From positions 6,076,001 through 6,140,000 of the forward strand of contig NZ_JAPEOK010000001.1 of assembly GCF_026341515.1 (NCBI RefSeq): DNA of 64,000 nucleotides. The letters run 5' to 3'. Source of the DNA: Streptomyces sp. NBC_00878 (GTDB lineage: Bacteria > Actinomycetota > Actinomycetes > Streptomycetales > Streptomycetaceae). A model generated the notes under the pieces. That model did no database searches. It was not told where the DNA came from and saw nothing but the letters and a program-made list of their open reading frames with translations. Below are positions 15,211 through 25,125 of this stretch, piece after piece. Each line of letters starts with the position of its first letter. Position 1 is the stretch's first letter. The position numbers and the translations under genes are program-made.

Positions 15211-16839
15211 GTGGTCGTGCCAGAGCTGAAGGCTTGGCGGGCCGCGAGACCGCATGTGGTGCGGGTCGCGCGATCCGTGAGACCTCAACTCGTACGGGCC
15301 GTGGGAGCCGTGAAGCCACCGCTCGTACGAGCCGCGGGAACCGTGAAACCGCAACTTGTCCGCGCCGCGGAAACGGTGAAACCGCTGGTCACACGGCCGT
15401 CGACCGTGCAGCTCACGGCGGGCTCCGCCACCCTCGGACTCGTCGTGGCGGCCACCGTGGTCACCGCGGCCGGACCCTGGGACTCCACCGGTCAGCGTAC
15501 GGCGGAGCGCGACTGGGCCGCATCGCGGGAGCGCTCAGGTGGCGCAGATCACGGTCATGTGTCCGGTACGTCCGGAAAGGCGCCGGCGCCCGCCCCCAGC
15601 GCCGCGTCCGTGCTCAGCGCACTCGGCGGACTCGGCGGCTCCGTCGGCGCCGGGCCGTCCCCCACGGAGAAGGCCCTCGCCGACGTCCTCGGCCCGCTCC
15701 TCAACGAAGCCGCGCTGGGCCCCGAACGTGCGGCCGCCGTCGTCGACATGGCCACCGGCAAACGCCTGTACGGCCGGGCCGCGGGCACCGCGCTGACCCC
15801 GGCGTCCACCACGAAGATCGCCACAGCTGTCGCGGCCCTCAGCGCGGCGGGCGCCGACCACCGCATCGCGACCCGCACGGTCCTCGAACCCGACACCACC
15901 GAACTCGTCCTGGTCGGCGGCGGCGACCCCACGCTGACCGCCCGCAAGGACGCGGAGGGCAACGCGAGTCTGCGCACCCTCGCCGACGCCACCGCCCGCG
16001 CCCTCAAGGACCGTAAGACCAAAGACGTGACGCTCTCGTACGACACCTCGCTGTACGAGGGCCCCGGCGCGCACCCGATCGGGGCCGACAACACCAACCT
16101 CGCCCCGGTCAGCGCCCTGATGGCCGACGAGGGCCGACTCGACGACTCCTCCAGCGGCATCGCCGACCGCAGTAGGAACCCGGCGGCCGACGCGACGAAG
16201 AAGTTCGCGGACCTGCTGAAGGAGCGCGGCATCAAGGCCACGGCCCCCGGCCCCTCCAAGGCGACCGACCGCGCCAAGGCCCTCGCCACCGTGCAGTCCC
16301 CGCCCCTGTCCGCCCTGGTCGAGCGCATGCTGACCACCAGCGACAACGACATCGCGGAGGCCCTGGCCCGCCAGACGGCCCTCGCCGCGGGCGAACCGGC
16401 GAGCTTCAAGGGCGGCGGCACCGCCATCCGCAAGCAGCTGAAGAAGCTCGAACTGCCCCTCAAGGGCACGACATTCGCCGACGGCAGCGGCCTGGACCGC
16501 GCCGACCGGCTCACCGCGGACCTGCTTACCGCCCTGCTGGCCAAGGCCGCCGACCCCGCCCACCCCGAGCTCCGCGCCACCCTCACGGGGCTTCCCGTGG
16601 CCGGCTTCACCGGCACCCTGAGCACGCGTTACGCGGGCCGGCCCGGCACCGGCCTCGTACGAGCCAAGACGGGCACCCTGACCGGCGTACACGCCCTCGC
16701 GGGCACGGTCGTCGACACCGACGGCCACCTCCTCGCCTTCGCCTTCCTGACCTCGTCCGACCGACCCACGGACCGCACGGCCACCCAGCAGACCCTGGAC
16801 CGCCTGGCGTCAACCCTGGCGACCTGCGGCTGCAGCTGA
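15211..16839 (+). CDS. dacB: D-alanyl-D-alanine carboxypeptidase/endopeptidase, PBP4 (S13) type
   Basis: A 542-residue penicillin-binding protein that trims or cleaves peptidoglycan peptides. Active-site motifs are S199-T-T-K202 (ASTTKIATA), SDN in TTSDNDIAEAL, and KTG in VRAKTGTLTGV; the region between holds the PBP4 insert domain. After a basic N terminus there is one membrane anchor, about residues 66-88, so the enzyme acts outside the membrane. Residues 10-60, on the cytoplasmic side, contain five imperfect ~10-residue repeats like VRAAGTVKPQL, encoded by a 30-bp DNA repeat. Start may be GTG at 15211 or, with better spacing to AAAGGGG, GTG at 15217. A dispersed repeat and stem-loop follow. 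Confidence 0.93.
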   Translation: MVVPELKAWRAARPHVVRVARSVRPQLVRAVGAVKPPLVRAAGTVKPQLVRAAETVKPLVTRPSTVQLTAGSATLGLVVAATVVTAAGPWDSTGQRTAERDWAASRERSGGADHGHVSGTSGKAPAPAPSAASVLSALGGLGGSVGAGPSPTEKALADVLGPLLNEAALGPERAAAVVDMATGKRLYGRAAGTALTPASTTKIATAVAALSAAGADHRIATRTVLEPDTTELVLVGGGDPTLTARKDAEGNASLRTLADATARALKDRKTKDVTLSYDTSLYEGPGAHPIGADNTNLAPVSALMADEGRLDDSSSGIADRSRNPAADATKKFADLLKERGIKATAPGPSKATDRAKALATVQSPPLSALVERMLTTSDNDIAEALARQTALAAGEPASFKGGGTAIRKQLKKLELPLKGTTFADGSGLDRADRLTADLLTALLAKAADPAHPELRATLTGLPVAGFTGTLSTRYAGRPGTGLVRAKTGTLTGVHALAGTVVDTDGHLLAFAFLTSSDRPTDRTATQQTLDRLASTLATCGCS

Positions 16840-16865
16840 GATTTCGACCGGCGACCGTTGTCGGC

Positions 16866-17032
16866 GCGCCCCGTCAGGGGCCGCCGCCAGGGGCGCGGGG
16901 CTGTGTCGATTTGCGGCTCCTCCCCCACTCTCGGCTCCTCCCCCACTCTCGGCTTCTTCCCCACTCTCGGCTTCGCTCGAGCGGGGGGACCCCCATGAGC
17001 GGGGGGACCCCCATCGTGGGCGCGCTCAGCCA
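16866..17032. repeat. Dispersed intergenic repeat, copy 1 (stem-loop + CCCCCACTCTCGGCTCCT units)
   Basis: After the carboxypeptidase stop comes a GC-rich stem-loop (GCCCCGTCAGGGGC and GGGGCGCGGGGCTGTG), then three units of about 19-20 bp like CTCCTCCCCCACTCTCGG, then GCTTCGCTCGAGCGGGGGGA, with the palindromic GGGGGGACCCCCAT present twice. The same ~130-bp array occurs at 46115-46250 with one unit fewer. It lies between two genes in the same direction and may end dacB transcription. Confidence 0.85.
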
Positions 17033-17117
17033 CAGCCGACCCGCACGGTCTCCACAAGGGGCACCCCTACGGTCCACTCCCTGCCCCAAGCGGCAGCGCT
17101 CACGTACGGTTGACTGC

Positions 17118-18242
17118 ATGACGAGCATCCGTGGTGCGGAGATGGTCGACTGGAATCTCGCGGTGGCGACCGCGACCCGGCTCGTACGGCCGGGCCCAGA
17201 GGTGAGCCGCGACGAGGCCAGGGCCGTCGTCGCAGAGCTGCGCCGGCATGCAAAGGCGTCGGAGGAGCATGTCCGCGGCTTCACGCGGATGGGCGGCGAC
17301 GACCTCCATGACACTCCCATCCTCGTCGTCGACCGTCCGGGCTGGGTCCGGGCGAACGTCGCCGGGTTCCGGGAACTCCTCAAACCGCTGCTCGACAAGA
17401 TGCAGGAACGTCGCGGCAGCACTCCAGGCGGAGCCGTCCTCGGCGCCGTCGGCGGCAAGGTCACCGGCGTCGAGCTGGGCATGCTGCTGTCCTTCCTCTC
17501 CTCCCGGGTCCTCGGCCAGTACGAGACCTTCGCCCCGGCCACCCGCGAACTCCCGGCGGGTGAGAACGGCGGCGGACGCCTCCTCCTGGTGGCGCCCAAC
17601 ATCGTGCACGTGGAGCGGGAACTCGACGTCCAGCCCCACGACTTCCGGCTCTGGGTCTGCCTCCACGAGGAGACCCACCGCACGCAGTTCACGGCGGTGC
17701 CCTGGCTGCGCGATCACCTTGAGGGTGAAATCCAGTCTTTCTTGGGCGAGACCGAGGTCGACCCCATGACCGTCCTGGAACGCATCCGCGAGGCCGCCCA
17801 GTCCCTCGCGGGCGGCCGCCCCGAGGGCGAGGAGGGCGACGACCAGCGCTCCATCGTCGAAATCGTGCAGACCCCGGCCCAGCGCGAGATCCTCGGCCGG
17901 CTCACCGCCGTGATGTCCCTCCTGGAGGGCCACGCCGACTTCGTGATGGACGGCGTCGGCCCCGCCGTGGTCCCGTCCGTCGCCGAGATCCGCGAGAAGT
18001 TCCAGCAGCGGCGCGCCCGCGGCGCCTCCCGCCTCGACCTGGCCCTGCGCAAGCTGCTCGGCCTCGACGCCAAGCTGCGCCAGTACCGCGACGGGGAGCG
18101 ATTCGTCCGCGCGGTCGTGGACGAGGTGGGCATGGACGGCTTCAACCGCGTGTGGACCTCTCCGAACACGCTCCCCACCAAGACAGAGATCGCCAAACCG
18201 GCGGACTGGGTCGCGCGGGTGCACCGTAAGGCAGAGTCGTGA
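17118..18242 (+). CDS. Zinc-dependent metalloprotease (DUF2342, 'coenzyme F420 biosynthesis-associated')
   Basis: A 374-residue actinobacterial protein of the DUF2342 family. The zinc site is visible as HEETH in LWVCLHEETHRTQF, with a downstream EGHADFVMD supplying the third ligand, the pattern of a gluzincin-like protease. The name linking it to coenzyme F420 comes from gene context in other species; its substrate is unknown. The ATG at 17118 lies seven bases after TACGGT, so the message is probably leaderless, and no Shine-Dalgarno sequence is present. It is followed by tilS, hpt and ftsH in the same direction, though separated from tilS by 172 bp. Confidence 0.9.
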   Translation: MTSIRGAEMVDWNLAVATATRLVRPGPEVSRDEARAVVAELRRHAKASEEHVRGFTRMGGDDLHDTPILVVDRPGWVRANVAGFRELLKPLLDKMQERRGSTPGGAVLGAVGGKVTGVELGMLLSFLSSRVLGQYETFAPATRELPAGENGGGRLLLVAPNIVHVERELDVQPHDFRLWVCLHEETHRTQFTAVPWLRDHLEGEIQSFLGETEVDPMTVLERIREAAQSLAGGRPEGEEGDDQRSIVEIVQTPAQREILGRLTAVMSLLEGHADFVMDGVGPAVVPSVAEIREKFQQRRARGASRLDLALRKLLGLDAKLRQYRDGERFVRAVVDEVGMDGFNRVWTSPNTLPTKTEIAKPADWVARVHRKAES

Positions 18243-18414
18243 AATGAATCCGGCCGACGGCAGGTGAACGCCCCTCCAATCACCCGTCCGAGGGACCGTG
18301 AGCGATGGGTAGGCGTGCAATGCTCGGGGAACGTCCCGGTTCTGTCACCATCTACACACTCTGAGTGACCGATCCCGGGCTCACCCCCCGACAATTTCAT
18401 GAAGGGAACCGGAC

Positions 18415-19506
18415 ATGGGTCCCCATCCTGCGGTCGCGGCGATACGCCTGGCGGTCCGCCGCGTGCTCCACGACGTTCTCACCGACCACACACCCGCCGC
18501 TCACGCCAATTCCGTTCACGCCGATTCCACTCGCGTCAGTTCCGCCGCATCCGTCAGTTCCGCCACTTCGCACCAGCCGCCGCCCCCGCCGCTCGTGCTC
18601 GTGGCATGCTCCGGCGGCGCCGACTCCATGGCGCTCGCCTCCGCACTCGCCTTCGAAGCCCCCAAACTCGGCATCCGCGCCGGCGCCGTCACCGTGGACC
18701 ACGGTCTGCAGTCCGGCTCCGATCTGCGCGCCGCCGAGGTGGTGCTGCGCCTCACCGAACTCGGCCTGGACCCTGTCGAGTCCGTCGCCGTCACCGTCGG
18801 CCGCGACGGCGGACCCGAGGCAGCCGCCCGCGACGCCCGCTACGGCGCCCTGGACGAAGCCGCCGAGCGTCATGGAGCCGCCTCGGTCCTGCTGGGCCAC
18901 ACCCGCGACGACCAAGCCGAAACCGTCCTGCTCGGCCTGGCCCGCGGCTCCGGAATCCGCTCCCTGTCCGGAATGGCCGCTGTCTCCGGTGGGCCGGGAG
19001 CCGCCCGCCGCTACCGCCGCCCCTTCCTGCACCTCGATCGGCAGACCGCCCGCAAGGCCTGCATGGCCCAGTCCCTGCCCGTCTGGGACGACCCCCACAA
19101 CGCGGACCCGGCGTACACCCGCTCCCGGCTGCGCCACGAGGGTCTGCCCGCCCTGGAGAAGGCGCTCGGCAAGGGCGTCGTCGAAGCCCTTGCCCGTACG
19201 GCCCAGCTGTCGCGTGACGACGCCGACGCGCTCGACACATGGGCGGGCCAGGCCGAGGCCTCCGTGCGCGACGCCACGGGTCTCCTGGAGTGCGCCAAGC
19301 TGTACGCCCTGCCGCCCGCCGTGCGCCGACGCATCCTGCGCCGCGCAGCCATCGAGGCCGGGGCGCCCGCCGGTTCGCTGTTCGCTCGGCACATCGAAGA
19401 GGTCGACCGGCTGATCACCGGCTGGCGCGGTCAGGGAGCCATCAACCTCCCGGGCAAAGTCGTCGCCCAGCGGCAGGGTGGCAGACTGGTGATTCGGCAA
19501 GGCTGA
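18415..19506 (+). CDS. tilS: tRNA(Ile)-lysidine synthetase
   Basis: A 363-residue enzyme that attaches lysine to C34 of the CAU-anticodon isoleucine tRNA, using ATP. The PP-loop is S66-G-G-A-D-S ([11 protein letters not shown]), followed by [11 protein letters not shown] and [20 protein letters not shown] and [10 protein letters not shown], all diagnostic of TilS. Residues 25-55 are an unusual Ala/Ser/His/Pro-rich insert before the PP-loop. The ATG has GAAGGGA eight bases upstream. The tilS-hpt-ftsH order is common in bacteria; hpt begins 107 bp downstream after three UUCG hairpins. Confidence 0.96.
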   Translation: MGPHPAVAAIRLAVRRVLHDVLTDHTPAAHANSVHADSTRVSSAASVSSATSHQPPPPPLVLVACSGGADSMALASALAFEAPKLGIRAGAVTVDHGLQSGSDLRAAEVVLRLTELGLDPVESVAVTVGRDGGPEAAARDARYGALDEAAERHGAASVLLGHTRDDQAETVLLGLARGSGIRSLSGMAAVSGGPGAARRYRRPFLHLDRQTARKACMAQSLPVWDDPHNADPAYTRSRLRHEGLPALEKALGKGVVEALARTAQLSRDDADALDTWAGQAEASVRDATGLLECAKLYALPPAVRRRILRRAAIEAGAPAGSLFARHIEEVDRLITGWRGQGAINLPGKVVAQRQGGRLVIRQG

Positions 19507-19514
19507 AAAAGGGT

Positions 19515-19582
19515 TCCCCTTCGGGGAGCGACCCGCCCCGGAGGGCAACCCCTTCGGGGAGCGGCTCCTCTTCGGGGAGGGC
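19515..19582 (+). repeat. Three CUUCGGGGAG hairpins between tilS and hpt
   Basis: CTTCGGGGAG occurs three times in 65 bases (19519, 19552 and, as TCTTCGGGGAG, 19569). The first two form CCCC-TTCG-GGG hairpins with the exceptionally stable UUCG tetraloop. They separate tilS from hpt and might act as terminator, attenuator or mRNA stabiliser. Confidence 0.75.
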
Positions 19583-19613
19583 CGGGAAGCAGCCGGTGGG
19601 ACGACCGAAAGTG

Positions 19614-20174
19614 ATGCGGGTGGACGCGAAAGACCTGGGCACCGACCTCAAGTCGGTGCTCATCACCAAGGAAGAGATCGACGCGAAGCTGGGCGAGCTG
19701 GCCGCGAAGATCGACGCGGAGTACGCGGGCAAGGACCTGCTGATCGTCGGTGTCCTGAAGGGCGCCGTGATGGTCATGGCGGACCTGGCGCGTGCCCTGT
19801 CCACCCCCGTCACCATGGACTGGATGGCCGTGTCCTCGTACGGGGCGGGCACCCAGTCCTCCGGCGTGGTGCGGATCCTCAAGGACCTCGACACCGACAT
19901 CAAGGGCAAGCACGTCCTGATCGTCGAGGACATCATCGACTCGGGACTCACGCTGTCCTGGCTGATCTCCAACCTCGGCTCCCGCGAGCCCGCGTCCCTC
20001 AAGGTGTGCACGCTGCTGCGCAAGCCGGAGGCCGCGAAGGTCGCGATCGAAGTGGAGTGGGTCGGCTTCGACATTCCCAACGAGTTCGTCATCGGGTACG
20101 GCCTCGACTACGCGGAGAAGTACCGGAACCTGCCGTTCGTCGGTACGCTCGCGCCTCACGTCTACGGCGGCTGA
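19614..20174 (+). CDS. hpt: Hypoxanthine phosphoribosyltransferase
   Basis: A 186-residue purine-salvage enzyme that makes IMP or GMP from hypoxanthine or guanine and PRPP. Family motifs are [16 protein letters not shown], the flexible loop with SSYG, the PRPP-binding [14 protein letters not shown], and [17 protein letters not shown] with the base-binding region. The start is ATG 19614 (GTG at 19611 is also in frame); the ribosome binding site is weak. It continues the tilS-hpt-ftsH block, and ftsH follows after 212 bp with its own likely promoter. Confidence 0.96.
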   Translation: MRVDAKDLGTDLKSVLITKEEIDAKLGELAAKIDAEYAGKDLLIVGVLKGAVMVMADLARALSTPVTMDWMAVSSYGAGTQSSGVVRILKDLDTDIKGKHVLIVEDIIDSGLTLSWLISNLGSREPASLKVCTLLRKPEAAKVAIEVEWVGFDIPNEFVIGYGLDYAEKYRNLPFVGTLAPHVYGG

Positions 20175-20386
20175 GGCACCCTGGAGGGACGGCGTCCCAC
20201 TGGCGGGGGACCAACCCCTGTAGGACGTCCGGGAACCCCAGCGGGTTTCGCGCCGTTGGAGCATGCGTAGACGGGTTTGTCAGCCGGGCCGTGCGACTTC
20301 GGGTGACAATGCTGAGGTACCGTCCGAAGAACAGTCTTATCAAACTCACTATGGCAGGAGGGACGGGGCGACACCGCTCCGTATGG

Positions 20387-22426
20387 ATGGACGTGAAGCG
20401 ATACTTCCGTGGGCCGGTCATGTGGATCGTGCTGGCCGTCCTTGCCGTGGTCGTGTTGATGCAGGTCGTCGGCTCGTCCGGCGGCTACAAGACGGTGGAC
20501 ACCGGCCAGGTCGTCCAGGCGATCAATGACAACAAGGTCCAACAGGCCAAGATCACCACCGGCGACGAGCAGATCGTCAAGATCGAGCTCAAGGACGGCG
20601 AAAAGGTCGAGGGCAGCTCGAAGATCCAGGCGAGCTACATCGGCGACCAGGGCGTTTCCCTGGCCACCACCCTTCAGGGCAAGTACCAGAACAAGGAGAT
20701 CCCGGACGGCTACACGGTCTCGCCGACCAAGCAGAACGCTTTCGTCGGCATCCTGCTGTCCCTGCTCCCCTTCGTCCTCATCGTCGTCGTCTTCCTGTTC
20801 CTGATGAATCAGATGCAGGGCGGCGGCTCCCGGGTCATGAACTTCGGGAAGTCCAAGGCGAAGCTCATCACCAAGGACACCCCGAAGACGACGTTCGCCG
20901 ACGTGGCGGGCTCGGACGAGGCCGTCGAGGAGCTCCACGAGATCAAGGAGTTCCTCCAGGAGCCGGCGAAGTTCCAGGCCGTCGGCGCGAAGATCCCCAA
21001 GGGCGTGCTCCTGTACGGGCCTCCCGGTACGGGTAAGACGCTGCTCGCGCGTGCTGTCGCGGGCGAGGCGGGCGTCCCCTTCTACTCGATCTCCGGTTCC
21101 GACTTCGTCGAGATGTTCGTCGGTGTCGGTGCCTCCCGGGTCCGCGACCTGTTCGAGCAGGCCAAGGCGAACGCCCCGGCGATCGTCTTCGTCGACGAGA
21201 TCGACGCGGTCGGCCGCCATCGCGGCGCCGGCCTCGGCGGCGGTCACGACGAGCGCGAGCAGACGCTGAACCAGCTGCTCGTCGAGATGGACGGCTTCGA
21301 CGTCAAGGGCGGTGTGATTCTCATCGCTGCCACGAACCGTCCTGACATCCTCGACCCGGCCCTCCTGCGGCCCGGCCGCTTCGACCGCCAGATCGCGGTC
21401 GACCGCCCGGACATGCAGGGCCGTCTGGAGATCCTCAAGGTCCACCAGAAGGGCAAGCCGGTCGCTCCGGACGTCGACCTGGGCGCGGTTGCCCGGCGTA
21501 CGCCCGGCTTCACGGGCGCGGACCTGTCGAATGTGCTGAACGAAGCCGCGCTGCTCACCGCGCGCAGCAACCTGAAGCTCATCGACAACAACATGCTCGA
21601 CGAGGCGATCGACCGTGTGGTCGCGGGCCCGCAGAAGCGGACCCGGATCATGTCGGACAAGGAGAAGAAGATCACCGCGTACCACGAGGGCGGACACGCC
21701 CTGGTCGCGGCGGCCTCTCCGAACTCCGACCCGGTCCACAAGATCACGATCCTCTCCCGAGGACGTGCTCTGGGCTACACGATGGTCCTGCCGGACGAGG
21801 ACAAGTACTCCACGACCCGCAACGAAATGCTCGACCAGCTGGCATACATGCTGGGCGGGCGCGCGGCCGAGGAGCTCGTCTTCCACGACCCGACCACGGG
21901 TGCCGCGAACGACATCGAGAAGGCCACCGCCACGGCCCGCGCGATGGTCACGCAGTACGGCATGACCGAGCGCCTCGGCGCGATCAAGTTCGGCGGCGAC
22001 AACACCGAGCCCTTCCTGGGCCGGGAGATGTCGCACCCGCGCGACTACTCGGAAGAGGTCGCCGCGCTCGTCGACGAAGAGGTCAAGAAGCTCATCGAGA
22101 ACGCGCACAACGAGGCCTGGGAGATCCTGGTCGAGAACCGCGACGTCCTCGATGCGCTGGTCCTTCAGCTGCTGGAGAAGGAGACGCTGAGCAAGGAGCA
22201 GATCGCCGAGGTCTTCGCTCCCCTCGTCAAGCGTCCGGCCCGCCCCGCGTGGACCGGTTCCTCCCGGCGCACGCCGTCCACCCGCCCGCCGGTGCTCTCC
22301 CCCAGGGAGCTGTCACTGACGAACGGGACGAACGGCGCCAGCCCCGCGATCACCGCGAACACCAGTGCCTCCGCCGAGGCGCTCCCGGTGACCGAGTCGG
22401 CCCCCGAGGACCGTTCCGAGAGCTGA
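20387..22426 (+). CDS. ftsH: ATP-dependent zinc metalloprotease FtsH
   Basis: A 679-residue membrane-anchored AAA+ protease that degrades misfolded membrane and regulatory proteins. Two membrane helices (about 11-30 and 120-142) flank an extracytoplasmic domain. Walker A is G211-PPGTGKT, Walker B is [12 protein letters not shown], the second region of homology is [20 protein letters not shown], and the zinc site is H433-EGGH. The last ~70 residues are a Pro/Ser/Thr/Asn-rich tail. The start chosen gives [13 protein letters not shown]; an in-frame ATG at 20351 is possible. No strong ribosome binding site is seen for either. A strong terminator follows the gene, and folE starts 145 bp downstream. 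Confidence 0.97.
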   Translation: MDVKRYFRGPVMWIVLAVLAVVVLMQVVGSSGGYKTVDTGQVVQAINDNKVQQAKITTGDEQIVKIELKDGEKVEGSSKIQASYIGDQGVSLATTLQGKYQNKEIPDGYTVSPTKQNAFVGILLSLLPFVLIVVVFLFLMNQMQGGGSRVMNFGKSKAKLITKDTPKTTFADVAGSDEAVEELHEIKEFLQEPAKFQAVGAKIPKGVLLYGPPGTGKTLLARAVAGEAGVPFYSISGSDFVEMFVGVGASRVRDLFEQAKANAPAIVFVDEIDAVGRHRGAGLGGGHDEREQTLNQLLVEMDGFDVKGGVILIAATNRPDILDPALLRPGRFDRQIAVDRPDMQGRLEILKVHQKGKPVAPDVDLGAVARRTPGFTGADLSNVLNEAALLTARSNLKLIDNNMLDEAIDRVVAGPQKRTRIMSDKEKKITAYHEGGHALVAAASPNSDPVHKITILSRGRALGYTMVLPDEDKYSTTRNEMLDQLAYMLGGRAAEELVFHDPTTGAANDIEKATATARAMVTQYGMTERLGAIKFGGDNTEPFLGREMSHPRDYSEEVAALVDEEVKKLIENAHNEAWEILVENRDVLDALVLQLLEKETLSKEQIAEVFAPLVKRPARPAWTGSSRRTPSTRPPVLSPRELSLTNGTNGASPAITANTSASAEALPVTESAPEDRSES

Positions 22427-22467
22427 TCCAGGCCCCGGTGAGGTACGCCTCACCAGGCCCGGAACGA

Positions 22468-22507
22468 ATGCCGCGCCCCCCAGGTCTTAGCCTGGGGGGC
22501 GCGGCAT
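22468..22507 (+). terminator. Terminator after ftsH
   Basis: ATGCCGCGCCCCCCAGG pairs perfectly over 17 bp with CCTGGGGGGCGCGGCAT around a TCTTAG loop, followed by CTTTGT. It lies 42 bp after the ftsH stop. Confidence 0.9.
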
Positions 22508-22571
22508 CTTTGTATGCCGAACATGAGACGCGTGATCCGTATGCGTCGAAGGCTCAGGAACGAGGCACGAG

Positions 22572-23177
22572 ATGACCGATCCCGTGACGCTGGACGGCGA
22601 GGGCACGATCGGCGAATTCGACGAGAAACGCGCCGAGCACGCCGTACGAGAACTGCTGATCGCGATCGGTGAGGACCCGGACCGGGAGGGACTGCGGGAG
22701 ACGCCGGGGCGGGTGGCCAGGGCATACAAGGAGATCTTCGCGGGGTTGTGGCAGACGCCCGAGGAGGTCCTGACGACGACGTTCGATCTCGGCCACGACG
22801 AGATGATCCTGGTCAAGGACATCGAAGTGTTCTCGACATGTGAGCATCATCTGGTGCCGTTCAGGGGTGTCGCGCACGTCGGCTACATCCCGAGCACGAG
22901 CGGAAAGATCACCGGGCTGTCCAAGCTGGCCCGGCTCGTGGACGTCTATGCCAGGCGGCCGCAGGTGCAGGAACGACTCACCACGCAGATCGCCGAATCG
23001 CTGATGGAGATTCTGGAGCCGCGTGGCGTGATCGTCGTGGTCGAGTGCGAGCACATGTGCATGTCGATGCGGGGGATTCGTAAGCCGGGGGCCAAGACCA
23101 TAACGTCGGCCGTTCGCGGGCAGCTGCGGGATGCTGCGACCCGGAATGAGGCCATGAGTCTGATCATGGCTCGGTAG
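22572..23177 (+). CDS. folE: GTP cyclohydrolase I
   Basis: A 201-residue enzyme that converts GTP to 7,8-dihydroneopterin triphosphate, the first step of folate synthesis. Zinc ligands are in [11 protein letters not shown] and [32 protein letters not shown] and the [12 protein letters not shown] helix are typical. It is transcribed towards the DUF3180-folK-folB-folP genes on the other strand, so the folate genes are clustered in two convergent units. An ATG at 22572 overlaps the end of an ACGAGATG context with a GAGG-like element upstream. Confidence 0.97.
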   Translation: MTDPVTLDGEGTIGEFDEKRAEHAVRELLIAIGEDPDREGLRETPGRVARAYKEIFAGLWQTPEEVLTTTFDLGHDEMILVKDIEVFSTCEHHLVPFRGVAHVGYIPSTSGKITGLSKLARLVDVYARRPQVQERLTTQIAESLMEILEPRGVIVVVECEHMCMSMRGIRKPGAKTITSAVRGQLRDAATRNEAMSLIMAR

Positions 23178-23308
23178 CACGGATCGACCCCGGTCTGCCG
23201 GTCGCGTTTGCCGTTTGCGCCGCGGGAGGTGTGGTGCGTCGGCGGGTGCGGGCCGGTGAGGGCCTGTCGCGCAGTTCCCCGCGCCCCTGGACTACGGGCG
23301 GCGCCTCA

Positions 23309-23794
23309 CTATGCCGCCCGGGCCGTGCCGCCGTTCGTGTCGTCGTCCTCCGGGAGTTTGCAGACGCGTTCCAGGAAGAAGGCGGCCGCTATGACGGCGA
23401 TGCCCGCGAGGACCGAGAAGCCGGCGTAGATGGCCTGGTCGCGGCGGGCCGGGATGTCGAGGGACTCCAGGAGGAAGACGCCCGTGCCGCCGTACATACC
23501 GGCGACGAGGGCGGCGACCAGGGCGCTGGCCTGGCCGAAAACGACCGCTCGGGCCGCCATCAGCGGGTCGACGCCCTTGGCGCCGGGGCGGCGCTCGCGC
23601 TGGGCCTTCAGCCGCGCCCGGAGGGAGAGCGCCGTGGCCAGGAGCACCGCGGCGATCAGCGCGAGGACGATGGGGGCGGCCAGGGGGACCCGGGGGAGTG
23701 TCCCGACCGAGTTCCACAGGCGGGCACCCGCCCAGGACAGCACTCCGGCGATGAAGAACACCGCGGCCAGCGTCCTGATGCGCAGCTCTTTCAC
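23309..23794 (-). CDS. DUF3180 membrane protein
   Basis: A 161-residue integral membrane protein of the actinobacterial DUF3180 family with four predicted helices: residues 8-28, 36-56, 85-105 and about 120-140, and a charged tail (LPEDDDTNGG). It ends the minus-strand folate gene set, 129 bp after folK, and is commonly found beside folK in actinobacteria; a role in folate transport or synthesis has not been shown. The ATG has GAGAGGAAC upstream at a good distance. Confidence 0.9.
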   Translation of the reverse strand: MKELRIRTLAAVFFIAGVLSWAGARLWNSVGTLPRVPLAAPIVLALIAAVLLATALSLRARLKAQRERRPGAKGVDPLMAARAVVFGQASALVAALVAGMYGGTGVFLLESLDIPARRDQAIYAGFSVLAGIAVIAAAFFLERVCKLPEDDDTNGGTARAA

Positions 23795-23923
23795 TCAGTT
23801 CCTCTCGCGATCGCGTGTCCTGGCTCACGGTGTCTCGGCCGGGCTCCTGGGAGTGTCCCCGGGGCAGACGCGGCCGCATCGCCCCTTCGGCCGACCCGCT
23901 TGTGTGCGTCTCGACCTTAACGA

Positions 23924-24532
23924 CTACTCGGGTAGCTGGAGTTCCAGGTCGGCGCGGGGCGCGACACCTTCCTGGGGGACCTCGGCGAGCAGGTGCGCCA
24001 CGGGGCCGCGGCCGGGGAGCTGGGCCTCGGGCTCCACGTCGTACCAGGGAGCCAGGACGAAGGCGCGTTCGTGGGCCCGGGGGTGGGGGAGGGTCAGGAC
24101 CGGGTCGTCGGAGACCATGTCCGCGTACGCCACGATGTCCACGTCGATCGTGCGCGGACCCCAGCGCTCGTCCCGTACGCGGTGGAAGGCCTCCTCGACC
24201 GCGTGGGCCCGCTCCAGGAGCGAGGAGGGCGGGAGGGTCGTCTTCAGCACGATCACCGCGTTGAAGTACGTCGGCTGGCTGCCCGGGTCCACGCCCCACG
24301 GCTCCGTCTCGTACACCGGAGAGACCAGTTTGACGCGGACGCCCGGGGTGTCCTCCAGGGCGTCGATGGCGCCCTGGATGGTCTCCAGGCGGTTGCCGAG
24401 GTTCGAGCCGAGGGAGAGCACGGCGCGCCTGGGGTTCTGCAGGGTCGTGTCCGCGGCGTCGACGCGCTCCACCACGGAGGCGGGCACCGGCTGTACGGTC
24501 GGGTCGCTCTGGCCCTCGGTGAACGCGGTCAT
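23924..24532 (-). CDS. folK: 2-amino-4-hydroxy-6-hydroxymethyldihydropteridine pyrophosphokinase
   Basis: A 202-residue HPPK that transfers pyrophosphate from ATP to 6-hydroxymethyl-7,8-dihydropterin. Motifs: LSLGSNLGNR, SPVYETEPWGV, FNAVIVLKTTL, and the catalytic RWGPRTIDVDIV with its metal-binding Asp pair, then LTLPHPRAHERAFVLAPW. The N-terminal ~35 residues are an extension before the domain. Its ATG overlaps the folB stop codon (ATGA, 24529-24532), so the two are translationally coupled. It precedes DUF3180. Confidence 0.97.
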   Translation of the reverse strand: MTAFTEGQSDPTVQPVPASVVERVDAADTTLQNPRRAVLSLGSNLGNRLETIQGAIDALEDTPGVRVKLVSPVYETEPWGVDPGSQPTYFNAVIVLKTTLPPSSLLERAHAVEEAFHRVRDERWGPRTIDVDIVAYADMVSDDPVLTLPHPRAHERAFVLAPWYDVEPEAQLPGRGPVAHLLAEVPQEGVAPRADLELQLPE

Positions 24533-24888
24533 ACTCGGCTCCGGGTGATGGTGACGGTCACGTCGTCGAAGGGGACCGTGATCGGGGCGTCCGGCTTGTG
24601 GACGCACACCTCGACCTCCTGGACCCCGTCGTGCTTGAGGCACGTCCGGGCGATGCGCTCGGCGAGCGTCTCGATGAGGTTCACCGGCTCGCCCTCGACG
24701 ACGGCCACGACCTCCTCCGCCACGATGCCGTAGTGCACGGTCTTCGTGAGGTCGTCGTCAGCTGCGGCCGGCCGGGTGTCCAGGCCCAGCGTGAGGTCCA
24801 CGATGAAGGTCTGGCCCTCTTCGCGTTCCCTGGGAAAGACACCGTGGTGCCCACGGGCCCTGAGGCCGCGCAGCGCGACACGATCCAC
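24529..24888 (-). CDS. folB: Dihydroneopterin aldolase
   Basis: A 119-residue enzyme that splits dihydroneopterin into 6-hydroxymethyl-dihydropterin and glycolaldehyde. Marks are LRGLRARGHHGVFPRE, GQTFIVDLTLGLD, VHYGIVAEEV, NLIETLAERIA and EVCVHKPDAPI. GTG 24888 was chosen because AGGAG lies seven bases upstream and the product then begins MDRVALRG; an open frame extends further to 24993 but has no family sequence. The stop overlaps the folK start. Confidence 0.96.
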   Translation of the reverse strand: MDRVALRGLRARGHHGVFPREREEGQTFIVDLTLGLDTRPAAADDDLTKTVHYGIVAEEVVAVVEGEPVNLIETLAERIARTCLKHDGVQEVEVCVHKPDAPITVPFDDVTVTITRSRV

Positions 24889-25125
24889 GCGAATCACTCC
24901 TGCAGTCGTCGGTAACGGCGGGTTCGTCCCGCGTGCGGTCGGCACACCGGCCTCAACCGAATCTACCTGCGAGCACTGACAAGGCTCGCCCACCGGGGGC
25001 TCGCCCCGCGCGGGGGCGAGCAGGGTTCATCGAGTGTTTTCCTGGGGGAATGCGACGGCTCACGGGCTGGTAGCCGCGCATACCCAGGGCCTGGTGATCT
25101 CAATCTCTAACGGGCCCCTACCCAC

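Noticed and set aside
23178..23308. Possible small RNA or gene between folE and DUF3180
   Set aside because: Only a GTCGCGCAGTTCCCCGCGCC element of the common intergenic type is seen; no reading frame or strong fold beyond that.
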